64,000 bases of DNA from an uncultured Dorea sp. (GTDB lineage Bacteria > Bacillota > Clostridia > Lachnospirales > Lachnospiraceae). The notes below the pieces were generated by a model. The model had not been told where the DNA came from. It saw nothing but the letters and a program-made list of their open reading frames with translations, and made no database searches. Positions 16,351 to 26,306 of the stretch are shown here, one piece after another (the stretch's first letter is position 1; every line of letters begins with the position of its first letter). The translations under genes and the position numbers were made by a program. The stretch spans positions 18,611-82,610 of the forward strand of contig CAMBRQ010000009.1 in the NCBI GenBank assembly GCA_945870325.1, read 5' to 3'.

Positions 16351-17229
16351 TCAAATACGAGGAACCCCGTCGCGTTTATTCCTGCGCTCTTCCACCATTT
16401 TTACAAACCATTCCACCATAGCCGGGTCGTAATGGGCAAAGAAGGCACTTTTCGCTTTATCAAGCGCTGCGATCATCTTCATATCCTCATCATCCAGCGC
16501 AAAATCGAATACCCGGAAGTTTTCTTCCATGCGTTCTTTGTGGGTAGATTTTGGAATCACTACCACACCACGCTGCAAATGCCACCGAAGCATAACCTGA
16601 GCGGTTGTCTTACCGTATTTCTGTCCAATTGCAGCAAGCACCGGATTCTCGAATAAGCCTCCTCTTCCTTCACCAAACGGAGCCCATGCTTCCATCTGCA
16701 CCTGATACTTCTCCATATATTCTTTTGCCAATTTCTGCTGATTAAATGGATGGACCTCTACCTGATTTATCATAGGCTTGATGTTCGCAAAAGAGGCAAT
16801 ATCCACCAAACGATCCGGATAGAAGTTAGAGACACCAATTGCTCTTACCTTTCCTTCCTTATATAACTCTTCCAGCGCACGGTAAGCACCATAATAATCA
16901 GAAAACGGCTGATGCAATAAGATCAGATCCAGATAAGAAGTCCCAAGTTTTTCCATAGACTCCAATACAGACTTCTTCGCCTGCTCATATCCATAATGCT
17001 CAATCCACACCTTTGTCGTCAGGAAGATATCTTCCCTTGGAATGCCGGATTTGACGATGGCACTTCCTACCTGTTCCTCGTTAAAATAACTTTGAGCTGT
17101 ATCTAATGAACGATATCCAACCTCAAGCGCATCTAATACACAACGTTCACATTCCTCCTGTGTTACCTGATATACACCATAACCAAGCTGCGGCATCTTC
17201 ACTCCGTTATATAAAGTTACATAATCCAT
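16351..17229 (-). CDS. Aldo/keto reductase
   Basis: 292 aa from the ATG at 17229 (AGGAGG 8 nt upstream); the ATG at 17250 lacks a ribosome binding site. (alpha/beta)8-barrel NADPH-dependent carbonyl reductase with the complete tetrad D43, Y48, K73 and H106. The VIPKSTHKERMEEN motif binds the cofactor phosphate. It follows a flavodoxin-like lipoprotein gene and is about one third identical by eye to the reductase at 17970. The natural substrate is unknown. Its stop codon is followed after 1 nt by element E2. Confidence 0.9.
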   Translation of the reverse strand: MDYVTLYNGVKMPQLGYGVYQVTQEECERCVLDALEVGYRSLDTAQSYFNEEQVGSAIVKSGIPREDIFLTTKVWIEHYGYEQAKKSVLESMEKLGTSYLDLILLHQPFSDYYGAYRALEELYKEGKVRAIGVSNFYPDRLVDIASFANIKPMINQVEVHPFNQQKLAKEYMEKYQVQMEAWAPFGEGRGGLFENPVLAAIGQKYGKTTAQVMLRWHLQRGVVVIPKSTHKERMEENFRVFDFALDDEDMKMIAALDKAKSAFFAHYDPAMVEWFVKMVEERRNKRDGVPRI

Positions 17230-17250
17230 TCTTATATCCTCCTCATACAT

Positions 17251-17853
17251 CTACTGAACAATCCCAAGTTCTTCCATCCACACCTGTACATCCTCTTCAG
17301 ACACACTTGACCGGAATCTTCTTCCAATCTGCCATTCTCCAGTTCCGGCCATTTTTTCTAACAGTTCCCCGCTCTCTCCCAAATCTGATGATGCAGACGT
17401 GCAGAACGGAATCACTGTTTTTCCTGTAAAATCATTTGCTTTTATGAATCCGTCTACCGGCCATGCAGCGATGCCCCACCAGATCGGATATCCGATGAAT
17501 ACCGTGCTGTAAGACTCCCAGTTATCAACCGCTGCAGATACAAGTTCTACATCCCTTTCCGCTTCATTGTCATGTTCCCTGCATACCCTGCTGTCCTCAT
17601 TCGTCCAGTCAAGATCCTCTTCTGTATAGGCTTTAATTGGCTCCAGTTCAAAAACATCTGCACCAGTTGCTTTGGCAATCGCATCCGCAGCCTTTTCCGT
17701 ATTTCCAGTCGCAGAATAATATACAACAAGTATATTACTTTGCGATTCTGCGTCATCTGATTGCCTACTTTCCGAATCAGGACCACATCCTACAAGCAAA
17801 CTTAGTACCATTATACTAATTAAAATCATAGCAATAATTTTTCTGACTTTCAT
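17251..17853 (-). CDS. Flavodoxin-like lipoprotein
   Basis: 200 aa. Lipobox LLVGC puts the lipidated Cys at residue 23. The flavodoxin phosphate loop (YYSATGNTEKAA) begins near residue 45, and FIGYPIWWGIAAWPVDGF is the FMN-contact region of the Flavodoxin_4 type. It would be an FMN protein tethered outside the membrane, moving electrons or reducing quinone-like substrates. It lies between two aldo/keto reductase genes on the same strand, suggesting a shared redox or detoxification task under the LysR regulator at 19038. Confidence 0.85.
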   Translation of the reverse strand: MKVRKIIAMILISIMVLSLLVGCGPDSESRQSDDAESQSNILVVYYSATGNTEKAADAIAKATGADVFELEPIKAYTEEDLDWTNEDSRVCREHDNEAERDVELVSAAVDNWESYSTVFIGYPIWWGIAAWPVDGFIKANDFTGKTVIPFCTSASSDLGESGELLEKMAGTGEWQIGRRFRSSVSEEDVQVWMEELGIVQ

Positions 17854-17969
17854 CTTGCCTCCACTCCTTTGATTTTACTTTTACGCTTCACATTTTAAGC
17901 AATAATATCCTGTGGAACAATTCGCATTTCAAGGTGTTTCCATAAGAAAATCTTATACATACAATATCC

Positions 17970-18818
17970 CTATTCCTGACTGTCAAAATCCGGCGCAAAT
18001 GCCAGATATCCCTGAAGCGCTTCTTCCGTTGCCGTATAATACCTGACATCCTTATCCAAGCCAGCGATTTTCTGCATCTCTTCCTCCGTAAGTGTAAAAT
18101 CAAAGATATTGATATTATCCTTAATATGTGCTTCATTCTTAGATCCGGGAATTACAATATTGCCTGCCTGTGTATGCCATCTTAAGATAATCTGTGCAGT
18201 AGTCTTTCCGTATTTTTCTGCCAGTTCTGTGAATATTGCTTCATTCAGCAGAGTATGATCGCCATGTCCCAGCGGATACCACGCCATGATGAGCGTTCCC
18301 ATATCTTTCAGATATTCTTTTAGTGCCGTCTGTGGATAATATGGATGGGCTTCTACCTGAAGTACTGCCGGCTTAATCTCTGTCACAGAGATAATCTCCT
18401 GTATCTTTTCTATAGGGAAATTAGAAAGTCCAAGAGACTTCACCTTCCCCACCTTCACAGTTCGCTCCATTGCCTGATATGCACCAATATAATCTCCAAT
18501 CGGCTGATGCAGGAACAAGAGATCAATATAATCGGTATCTAACCTTTTTAAAGTGTCATCAATCGCTCGGTCCGCATCTGCATACTCGCTCGGCCACAGT
18601 TTGGTAGATAGACAAATCGCCTCTCTTTTAAGACCAGATTTCTTCATTCCGCGACCTACTGCTTTTTCATTCATATAGGCATTCGCTGTATCGATCAATT
18701 CATAGCCATTTGAAAGCGCAGATACAATCGCATTTTCTGCATCCGATGGCTGTAATAAAAATGTTCCGATTCCTGTTGTGGGTATTTTTGTTCCATTGTT
18801 TAGATGTAAATATTCCAT
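17970..18818 (-). CDS. Aldo/keto reductase
   Basis: 282 aa from the ATG at 18818, which follows GGAGG by 6 nt. Catalytic tetrad D43, Y48, K73, H104 is intact, as is the VIPGSKNEAHIKDN cofactor motif. It is the first gene of the unit reductase, flavodoxin lipoprotein, reductase, and is divergent from a LysR gene, the usual arrangement when the LysR protein controls its neighbour. Confidence 0.9.
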   Translation of the reverse strand: MEYLHLNNGTKIPTTGIGTFLLQPSDAENAIVSALSNGYELIDTANAYMNEKAVGRGMKKSGLKREAICLSTKLWPSEYADADRAIDDTLKRLDTDYIDLLFLHQPIGDYIGAYQAMERTVKVGKVKSLGLSNFPIEKIQEIISVTEIKPAVLQVEAHPYYPQTALKEYLKDMGTLIMAWYPLGHGDHTLLNEAIFTELAEKYGKTTAQIILRWHTQAGNIVIPGSKNEAHIKDNINIFDFTLTEEEMQKIAGLDKDVRYYTATEEALQGYLAFAPDFDSQE

Positions 18819-18938
18819 TTGCTTTCCTCCTAGAATCATTCATATTTTAGATTATTTCTCTTACTTTTTCTCTGACAAGTATGTCTTATAAACAGAGTTT
18901 CCATCTGTTTCTAGAATTATTTTAGGATATTTTCCGAA

Positions 18939-18962
18939 ATATGTACAATATCAGTTACATAT
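18939..18962. promoter_or_regulatory. Candidate LysR operator
   Basis: Dyad ATATGTA-N10-TACATAT in the divergent gap between the aldo/keto reductase and LysR genes. It has the T/A-ended symmetry typical of LysR sites. The rest of the 18819-19037 gap is AT-rich with no other supported feature. Confidence 0.5.
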
Positions 18963-19037
18963 TATGCTATACTTATAACGTATACTAAATCATATATATA
19001 AAAGCATTGATATGGAATAAAATCGGAGGTATCTCTT

Positions 19038-19880
19038 ATGATTGAAATATATCTCTTGGAACATCTGCTGGCTTTCAATGAATATGGCACATTATCTGCC
19101 GCAGCAGAACATCTGAACATTGCACAGCCTTCACTTTCCCGCTCTATGCAGAAGTTGGAAGGGATTCTGAATGTGACTTTATTCGAGAGACAGAAGAACC
19201 GTATTATATTGAATGAAACCGGAAAACTTGCCGCCGAATATGCGAGACGCATACTGGATATGGAATCAGAGATGGAACGTCATATCCGTGCATTCGACCG
19301 GAGCCAGCATACGCTGACGATTGGCAGCTGCGCTCCCGGTCCGCTTATGGTTCTTCTTCCGAAAGCAGCCGGAAGTTTTTCTGATATGACCGTTTCTTCT
19401 GCGATAGATACGGAAGATAATTTAATAAAGGGATTAAGAAATTCTGAATATAATATAATCATTCTCTCTAAACCTCTGGAACATGAAGATATATACTGCA
19501 AAAAATACTGTACAGAGCAGCTCTATCTTTCAGTCACGCCCTTTCATCCTGCCGCTTCCTATCAGAAAGTATCTTTTGCCGACATGGATGGACAGAATTT
19601 CATTATGTATGCACATGTAGGATTCTGGGAGGATATCGTTCGTGAGAAGATGCCGCATGCGAAGTTCTTTAAGCAAGAGGATATGGAGGCAGTGGGTGAA
19701 CTGGCTCACTTTTCTGATCTTCCGTCTTTCGCCAGTGATATTACTTTGAAGACTATGGAATCCAGGCACAATAACCGAATCCATATTCCTTTTTCTGACT
19801 CGGAAAGCCTTGCGGCTTATTATCTGGTCTGCGACCTAAGAAGCAAGACAAAATTCAATTCTTTGTTTCGCGCATTATAA
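19038..19880 (+). CDS. LysR-family transcriptional regulator
   Basis: 280 aa. Winged HTH in residues 1-60 (AAAEHLNIAQPSLSRSMQKLE), then the periplasmic-binding-like effector domain from about residue 90. GGAGG precedes the start by about 8 nt. Divergent from the reductase/flavodoxin unit, which it probably regulates through the dyad at 18939. Confidence 0.9.
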   Translation: MIEIYLLEHLLAFNEYGTLSAAAEHLNIAQPSLSRSMQKLEGILNVTLFERQKNRIILNETGKLAAEYARRILDMESEMERHIRAFDRSQHTLTIGSCAPGPLMVLLPKAAGSFSDMTVSSAIDTEDNLIKGLRNSEYNIIILSKPLEHEDIYCKKYCTEQLYLSVTPFHPAASYQKVSFADMDGQNFIMYAHVGFWEDIVREKMPHAKFFKQEDMEAVGELAHFSDLPSFASDITLKTMESRHNNRIHIPFSDSESLAAYYLVCDLRSKTKFNSLFRAL

Positions 19881-19930
19881 AAAGAGTCTATATCCAGCAC
19901 AATTTATAATTGCCAGATATAGACTCTTTA
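19881..19930. terminator. Bidirectional terminator between lysR and rhaD
   Basis: A perfect 14-bp inverted repeat AAAGAGTCTATATC/GATATAGACTCTTT (19881-19894 with 19916-19929). It can serve the convergent LysR and rhamnose units. Confidence 0.8.
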
Positions 19931-19997
19931 CTATCATTTACATCAACTTGCGGAACAACTCTTTCAGGTCTTCTACACAAGTATCTTTCGATCTATG

Positions 19998-20828
19998 CTA
20001 TTTTTCATATAAGAATTCCTCAGGCAATGTCACCTTGAAATCCACTGCCAGATCGCGGAAATTCTGTGGTGTGATCGTCTGCAGTTTGTCCGAACGCATA
20101 GACAGCATCTTCACCAGAATCTCTGCAGACTTCTCTACCGTATGCATCAGGCCAAATGTCAGATCAAAGTCCTCGCCGGAGCAGAACATTCCATGATGTG
20201 CCCAGATTGCTACGTCATATTTCTTCATCAGTTCACTGGTTGCAACTGCGATATCACGACCTCCCGGTACCATCCAGCCCACAACACCAACTCCTGACGG
20301 GAATACAACCGGACACTCGGTAGCCATCTCCCACAGTTCTCTTGTAAATACTTCGTCCTTCAAAGGCAGCACGAAAGTAAGCGCGATTACATTGGTGGTA
20401 TGTGCATGATAGATGACACGATGTGCTCCGCCAGATGCTGCCTTCTTCACCTCATGATTCATCAGGTGGCTTGGAAGTTCACTGGTCGGCCTGCCGCCAT
20501 TTACCAAGCCCCAGCAGATTCTGTAATTCTCGCCCTTTTCATCCAGTTCGATTACACAGATACTGTCCTCCGGATCTAAGATAACGTTGCGGAAATATTT
20601 CCCACTTCCTGTTACCATGAAGAACTCTCCGGCAAGATCCGGTACGGATGTTCCGATTGGTTTCCACTCGCCATCAAAACTTAAGAAACTTCTGATTTCT
20701 TCTACTTCTTCTGCCTTCATACGATAAGACAGGTTGCCGCCATTTCTCTCATGCCATCCCTGTTCCCATCCATCATTACACATACGGATAAATCCCTGTA
20801 CAAATTTTGCATCTAATATATTACTCAT
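19998..20828 (-). CDS. rhaD: L-rhamnulose-1-phosphate aldolase
   Basis: 276 aa class II zinc aldolase that splits L-rhamnulose-1-phosphate into dihydroxyacetone phosphate and L-lactaldehyde. Zinc ligands are visible in HAHTTN and WAHHGMF, and GGNLSYR marks the phosphate-binding N-terminus. Third gene of rhaBAD in reading order B, A, D. No lactaldehyde reductase gene is adjacent. Confidence 0.93.
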   Translation of the reverse strand: MSNILDAKFVQGFIRMCNDGWEQGWHERNGGNLSYRMKAEEVEEIRSFLSFDGEWKPIGTSVPDLAGEFFMVTGSGKYFRNVILDPEDSICVIELDEKGENYRICWGLVNGGRPTSELPSHLMNHEVKKAASGGAHRVIYHAHTTNVIALTFVLPLKDEVFTRELWEMATECPVVFPSGVGVVGWMVPGGRDIAVATSELMKKYDVAIWAHHGMFCSGEDFDLTFGLMHTVEKSAEILVKMLSMRSDKLQTITPQNFRDLAVDFKVTLPEEFLYEK

Positions 20829-20967
20829 AACTTATATCTCCTCGTCTTATCTATTTTTATCCTCAATCATTTCATACCCATCTGCTCATGCTCATCTGCC
20901 TTTTCGCAGAAATTGTCTTGCAGAATATTCGAATAAGTATATTATCAGAATATCAGTATATTATATA

Positions 20968-22230
20968 CTAATTCCTCTGACTCAGCACTTCTTCCTCATA
21001 TTTCACAACATCTTCAAACCATCCTTCTGCTGCCACGCCACATCTGCTGCAGTATTCTTCCCATACATCTCCGAATGGAAGTGTCTTACATTCCTCCATC
21101 AATACCATCTTTTTCGACATCTGGTTGGTATCCTGCAGTTCTTTCAGCATCTCATTCGGTGTACACAACGCGCTAAGGAGCGCTTTCTGGAAACTTCTGA
21201 ATCCGGTTACCCAGGCAGAGATACGATTGATGGATGCATCAAAGTAATCCAGTGCAATATAGGTACGCTCAATACCACCTTCACAGCGAACGATCTCTTT
21301 TGCAATCTCTTTTGTCTCATCATCCAGCAATACTACATGGTCAGAATCCCAACGAATCGGACGGGTTACATGCAACGCAATCTCCGGGAAAAAGGTAAGA
21401 AGTGCCGGAATCTTATCCGATACCATCTCTGTCGGATGATAGTGACCGTTATCCATCAGTGGCAGGCATTTATCGATATTCGCTGCTGCATAACTCAGGG
21501 AGAACTCCGCAGATCCTACCGTATATGCCTCTACACCAATCCCAAATACCTTGGATTCTACGCAAGGCTTCACCATCTTTGGATCGTATGGCTCAGACAG
21601 AATCTCATCAATGGATGCTTTATAGCGCATTCTTGGTCCCATACGGTCTGCCGGGACATCCTTGTATCCATCTCCGGTCCAGATATTCATGACACAAGGA
21701 ACTCCTGTCTGTTCTGCAAAATAAGAAGAGATACGAATGCAGGCTTTTCCATGTTCAATCCAAAAACGTCTTGTCTCTTCATCCGGACTTGATAATGTCA
21801 GTCCGTCTTTTACCTTATCATGAGAGAAGAAAGTCGGGTTAAAGTCCAGTCCCATTCCTCTTTCCTTTGCGAAATCCACCCATTTCTGGAAATGCTTTGG
21901 TTCTAGTTTATCACGGTCTGCGAACTCTCCATCCTCGAAGATCGCATAGCAGGCATGTACGTTGATTTTTTTCTTCCCCGGCATCAGGCTCATTGCCTTA
22001 TCCATATCCGCAAGAAGTTCTTCCGGTGTTCTTGCTCGTCCCGGATAATCTCCAGTTGTCTGGATACCTCCGGTCAGAGGACCGTCATGGTCGAATCCGA
22101 TGACATCATCTCCCTGCCAGCAGTGCAGAGATACCGGAATTGTCATACATTTCTCAATTGCTGCTCCTGTATCTACACCTAATTTTGCGTAGATTTCTTT
22201 TGCTGATTCATAACGTTTACTTGTTGCCAT
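20968..22230 (-). CDS. rhaA: L-rhamnose isomerase
   Basis: 420 aa from the ATG at 22230 (AAGGAG 7 nt upstream); the ATG at 22236 is only 1 nt from the same site. Converts L-rhamnose to L-rhamnulose. Family hallmarks include CWQGDDV near residue 37, the metal ligands around VDFAKERGMGLDFNPTFFSH, and MDNGHYHPTE. Length equals the family norm. Middle gene of the rhamnose operon. Confidence 0.95.
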   Translation of the reverse strand: MATSKRYESAKEIYAKLGVDTGAAIEKCMTIPVSLHCWQGDDVIGFDHDGPLTGGIQTTGDYPGRARTPEELLADMDKAMSLMPGKKKINVHACYAIFEDGEFADRDKLEPKHFQKWVDFAKERGMGLDFNPTFFSHDKVKDGLTLSSPDEETRRFWIEHGKACIRISSYFAEQTGVPCVMNIWTGDGYKDVPADRMGPRMRYKASIDEILSEPYDPKMVKPCVESKVFGIGVEAYTVGSAEFSLSYAAANIDKCLPLMDNGHYHPTEMVSDKIPALLTFFPEIALHVTRPIRWDSDHVVLLDDETKEIAKEIVRCEGGIERTYIALDYFDASINRISAWVTGFRSFQKALLSALCTPNEMLKELQDTNQMSKKMVLMEECKTLPFGDVWEEYCSRCGVAAEGWFEDVVKYEEEVLSQRN

Positions 22231-22266
22231 AATCATTCTCCTTTTCTTGATTTTAATCCTTCCGTT

Positions 22267-23673
22267 TTAGATAGGCTTGTATTCTTTAATATCAAATGAT
22301 TCTAATACACATCTTCTTGCTTCGGACAGACTCTGAAGTTCTCCGCTCCGAATCATCTGTGCCATCATATTTCCAATCGCGGTTGCCTCTCCCGGACCAG
22401 CAAGCACCTTTTTCCTGGTCGCATTGGCTGTCAACTGATTCAGATAGGAGGCATTGGAACCGCCGCCAATGATATGGATACAATCATATTCCTGATGCGT
22501 ATTCTCCTCTATCTCACGTACCGTCCTGCCATAGCATTCTGCAAGACTCTGGTAGATCACGCTTGCCAATTCTCCGACCGACTCCGGCACCTGCTGATCT
22601 GTATCCACGCAATAATCCTTGATTGCCTGAATCATACTGTCCGGAGCAAGGAATACATCATCATTTACATCCACTCTTGAAGGGAACTCCTTGCACGCTT
22701 CTGCCATTTCACAAAGTTCTGCAAAAGAATATGCATCTTCTAATTCATGTCTGACTGACTGGATCATCCACAGCCCCATGATATTCTTCAGATAACGGAA
22801 ACGATAGTCATATCCGCCTTCATTGGTAAAGTTCGCTTTTCTGCTGTCTTCGGTACAGATGGCATCCACCACCTCTGTTCCCATCAATGACCAGGTACCG
22901 GAACTGATATATAAGCCCGTACCCTCTTCTTTCGGCATTGCCATAACCGCAGAAGCCGTGTCATGGCTGGCACAAAGTACCACTGTAAGATCATAGCCTA
23001 CTTCTTTTTGCATCTCTTCTGTCAGATTGCCGACCACAGTTCCGGGCAATGACAGCGGCAGAAACATCTCTTTCGGATACCCCAGCCGGTCAAGCAAAGC
23101 CTCATCCCATTGATTCAGCAATGGACTTACTAATTGTGTGGACGTACCGTTGGTATATTCCGATACTTTATTGCCGGTCAGCAGGAACTGGAAATAGTCC
23201 GGCAGCATAAGGAATGTCTTTGCTTTACCTAGAAGTTCTGGCGTGCTCTGCTTCACTGCCATTAACTGGTAGATGGTGTTAAATATCTGCTTCTGGATCC
23301 CTGTCTTATGATAGAGGTCTGCTTCCGGAATCCGTTCATATACCTTCTCATCCATTCCTGTTGTTCTGCTGTCCCGGTAGCCATAGGTATCACCAAGAAT
23401 CTGATCCTTCTCGTCTAACAGCACATAGTCTACTGCCCAGGTATCTATGGACATGCTCACCGGTATCTGATTCAATTCTTTGCAGCGTTTCATTCCATTT
23501 ACAATCTCTGTAAATATCCGGTCAACCTCCCATAATTTTTTACCGTCCTGATTCGCCATTCCATTTTCAAAACGGTAGATCTCTTCCAGAACCATTCTGC
23601 CATTCTCCAGATGTCCCAGGATATGCCGCCCGCTGGAGGCGCCGATATCTACCGCAAGATAATATGTATGCAT
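22267..23673 (-). CDS. rhaB: Rhamnulokinase
   Basis: 468 aa FGGY-family kinase that phosphorylates L-rhamnulose at C1. The N-terminal nucleotide fold starts with AVDIGASSGRH, the sugar-binding SIDTWAVDYVLLD lies near residue 80, and the C-terminal IHIIGGGSNASYLNQLTAN motif is complete. First gene of rhaBAD. Its promoter lies in the 23674-23871 gap, where a TATATT -10 is visible without a good -35, consistent with activation by the AraC protein upstream. Confidence 0.94.
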   Translation of the reverse strand: MHTYYLAVDIGASSGRHILGHLENGRMVLEEIYRFENGMANQDGKKLWEVDRIFTEIVNGMKRCKELNQIPVSMSIDTWAVDYVLLDEKDQILGDTYGYRDSRTTGMDEKVYERIPEADLYHKTGIQKQIFNTIYQLMAVKQSTPELLGKAKTFLMLPDYFQFLLTGNKVSEYTNGTSTQLVSPLLNQWDEALLDRLGYPKEMFLPLSLPGTVVGNLTEEMQKEVGYDLTVVLCASHDTASAVMAMPKEEGTGLYISSGTWSLMGTEVVDAICTEDSRKANFTNEGGYDYRFRYLKNIMGLWMIQSVRHELEDAYSFAELCEMAEACKEFPSRVDVNDDVFLAPDSMIQAIKDYCVDTDQQVPESVGELASVIYQSLAECYGRTVREIEENTHQEYDCIHIIGGGSNASYLNQLTANATRKKVLAGPGEATAIGNMMAQMIRSGELQSLSEARRCVLESFDIKEYKPI

Positions 23674-23871
23674 CTCATTCGCTCCTTTCTATTGGTTTTT
23701 GCTTTTCATGCATTCTTCTTGTCTTTTTTCTTCCTTGTGATTCTAATATAGCAGATGGAGTTCTTGATTTTTAGATTCTCACTTGATTAAAAAACTGTCC
23801 TTATTTTCCACATTAGGAATAATAGACATATTCAGGACCTGCCACCAACAGTTTCTTACAATTGTAGAACC

Positions 23872-23928
23872 AAAAAGAGAGTCACATGAATTCCTATGTC
23901 CACACATAGATGAATCCATCTGACTCTC
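23872..23928 (-). terminator. Terminator of the AraC gene, upstream of rhaB
   Basis: A long hairpin 23877-23928: GAGAGTCA pairs with TGACTCTC outside and CTATGT with ACATAG inside. On the minus strand TTTTT follows. It separates the regulator transcript from rhaBAD. Confidence 0.75.
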
Positions 23929-23934
23929 CACCTT

Positions 23935-24918
23935 CTATATCCTAATCTCCTGATCATCCTTATGCTCCAGCCGGTACTTCCTCGGTGTCATCCCATATCT
24001 CGCCTTAAACTGCCGATAAAAACAACTCTGATTCTCATACCCCACCGCCGCTACAATCTCCTCCACCGAAAGATCTGATTCTACCAGAAGCATCACTGCC
24101 TTCTGGAATCGCTTCCGCTGCAAGAGTTCCTGAAAAGTGAACCCTGTACTCTGCTTAATCAACTTACTGAGTACAGACAACGACTGATGGAAATCCTCCG
24201 CGATCTTCGTCAGATTCGCCGTCTTATACCAGGTATCAATATAATTCAGTGTAGACTGAACAACTACATCCTTATAACTTTGGGAAGAATTCTGCGTCAG
24301 ACAATCTACATGTCTCAAAAGATACAAAAATACGATCCCCATAGTATATTGATTAATGCCGTCTTCATTGCGGTCATCATTCATCATCGATGCAATCATA
24401 TTTTCCATAAGATTCTCAATCGCCGGATCTTCCTCCAGTCGAAACAGTAGATAATGAGATACCGGATTATTCTGCCTAAGCGTATCTACCAAGAATTCCG
24501 CCAATACATTCTTCTCCTTAAGCATCTGAAGCGGTATGTCAAAGAACTCCGGAAGTGCAATGAAATTAATCCCGATATCATCATACCCCGCCTTTTGCAC
24601 TCCATGCTGCACATGCTGATTCAAAAGCAGCATATCACCCTTTTGCATTGTAACTTCTTTTCCATCCAAATAATGCGTAATCGTTCCTTTGCACACATAC
24701 ATAATTTCTATATAATTATGCCTGTGGGCAGGGAATTCTATAAAACGGCTGTGAGGACGCACGGTAACCAGACGGCCTTCTTTTAAAAACCGGTTCCGGT
24801 CTATTTCTAACGTATTTTTACTGGTATAGATATCCTTTTTAACAGCCATATCGCCATCCAGATAACTCTGCTCTTCCGGAGAGATCTCCTGCATCTTTCT
24901 GATTAATTGTTCATTCAT
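23935..24918 (-). CDS. AraC-family regulator with cupin sensor (likely rhamnose regulator)
   Basis: 327 aa from the ATG at 24918 (AAGGA 10 nt upstream); an ATG at 24942 is possible. Residues about 50-150 form a cupin (HRHNYIEIMYVCKGTITHYLDGK), and the C-terminal 100 residues are a double HTH ending MTPRKYR. Located directly upstream of rhaB on the same strand, as rhaR/rhaS-type activators often are. Assignment to rhamnose control rests on position. Confidence 0.85.
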   Translation of the reverse strand: MNEQLIRKMQEISPEEQSYLDGDMAVKKDIYTSKNTLEIDRNRFLKEGRLVTVRPHSRFIEFPAHRHNYIEIMYVCKGTITHYLDGKEVTMQKGDMLLLNQHVQHGVQKAGYDDIGINFIALPEFFDIPLQMLKEKNVLAEFLVDTLRQNNPVSHYLLFRLEEDPAIENLMENMIASMMNDDRNEDGINQYTMGIVFLYLLRHVDCLTQNSSQSYKDVVVQSTLNYIDTWYKTANLTKIAEDFHQSLSVLSKLIKQSTGFTFQELLQRKRFQKAVMLLVESDLSVEEIVAAVGYENQSCFYRQFKARYGMTPRKYRLEHKDDQEIRI

Positions 24919-25035
24919 CCCTGACGATTCCTTCCCTTGCATGTTTTGGCTGATTAAATTCCACAATATGATTAGTATACTAACTTTCTCCTTCAAAAAT
25001 CAAGACTTGCAGAAAACATATCAAGGAATCGCAAG

Positions 25036-25518
25036 TTATTCCTTTCTCTTCTGCCAATACATGATGTGATACGCAATGTCCTTACTCACATAATAAATCC
25101 TTCTATAATATGTAAATGTAGAGATGATAACGAACCCAATACTCATCCCCGCAAGTGACAGCACGCAATTCCTGGCATTGCTTAACATCTCCGGAATGTC
25201 CTGTAATATCAGATTAACTGCCGTGTTATAGAGCAGATCTCCGGGGATCAGCGGAATAATTGCTGGATATAAGAATACGGTAGACGGCATCTTCTGATAC
25301 ATCTCCATGATCTCCGCATAGAGAGCAGCGAACATTGCTGCCAGTAACGTATAGAGAATCCTCTGATCCGTAATTTCTAACAAAAACAGATAAGCACAGC
25401 GGGTCAATGCACCTCCAAGCCCTGCCCACAAAAGTTTCTTCTTCTCAATCCGAAATACGATACCGAAACCTGCCGAAGCTGTGAAAGAAAAGAGGATCAA
25501 TTTCATATTTTCTACCAT
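25036..25518 (-). CDS. Threonine/serine exporter, C-terminal half (ThrE2/DUF3815 type)
   Basis: 160 aa with four or five hydrophobic helices and the PSTVFLYPAIIPLIPGDLLY motif of the ThrE C-terminal domain. It overlaps the partner gene by 7 nt. In Corynebacterium the two halves are one protein; here they are split. Expected to export Thr/Ser or related small molecules. Confidence 0.85.
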   Translation of the reverse strand: MVENMKLILFSFTASAGFGIVFRIEKKKLLWAGLGGALTRCAYLFLLEITDQRILYTLLAAMFAALYAEIMEMYQKMPSTVFLYPAIIPLIPGDLLYNTAVNLILQDIPEMLSNARNCVLSLAGMSIGFVIISTFTYYRRIYYVSKDIAYHIMYWQKRKE

Positions 25519-26279
25519 CGTATCAGCCCTCCAAACATATAGATACTCAGAATCAGCCCCAATACGATTGCTATCGTCTCTAAAATCACTTTAAAGAATT
25601 CAATGATTCCATTCATCTCATTTCCACACAGAATATTCCTTACAGAGTTCACCAGTGGAATTCCTGGAATCATCATCATGCTGCTGGTAATGATAATACT
25701 GAAGACATGCTCTCCGATTCCAAGACTGACCAGCACAATGGCAAGCGTTCCGGCGAACCACATACACAGTGTATTCACAACGATATGGTTCAGATTCGGT
25801 CTGGAAAGCCACCGGACGATCCAGTAAAGCGCAACCGTAATACAATCCGCTGCCACAATATCAAGGATATTTCCGCCAAAGATGACACATAGACTAGTCA
25901 TTGCAGCCAGATATCCAAGAATCACCGTCAACACAGAATACTCTTCTACCTGCTCTGCCTCTTCAAGCAATCCAGCCAATACTGCCGGTTCTGGTTTCTC
26001 TGCACATATGCGCCTGGATAAGCAATTCAGCCGGTTTAGTTTCTCCAGATGGATACTGGCGGGCGGCACTGTAATCTGGCGTGAACCATAAGCACCGCCT
26101 GCTGACCTTGCACTGACTATAATCGTGCTACTCAGCGAAAAGATACTGATCGATTCCAGGTGGTAACTAAGACAGATGCGAGTCATCGTATCATCCACGC
26201 GCTCCAGATTCGCACCTGTATACAACATACGACTCCCAAGACCTGCCACAAAATCCAAAATATATTCCACATCATTCAT
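25512..26279 (-). CDS. Threonine/serine exporter, N-terminal half (ThrE/DUF1212 type)
   Basis: 255 aa. A soluble N-terminal region (about residues 1-115) precedes five hydrophobic helices. The MMMIPGIPLVNSVRNIL motif is the counterpart of the one in the partner. First gene of the two-gene exporter unit. Substrate assignment is by family only. Confidence 0.87.
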   Translation of the reverse strand: MNDVEYILDFVAGLGSRMLYTGANLERVDDTMTRICLSYHLESISIFSLSSTIIVSARSAGGAYGSRQITVPPASIHLEKLNRLNCLSRRICAEKPEPAVLAGLLEEAEQVEEYSVLTVILGYLAAMTSLCVIFGGNILDIVAADCITVALYWIVRWLSRPNLNHIVVNTLCMWFAGTLAIVLVSLGIGEHVFSIIITSSMMMIPGIPLVNSVRNILCGNEMNGIIEFFKVILETIAIVLGLILSIYMFGGLIRW

Positions 26280-26306
26280 AGTTTTCTCCTTTATCGTGCC
26301 AGGACC

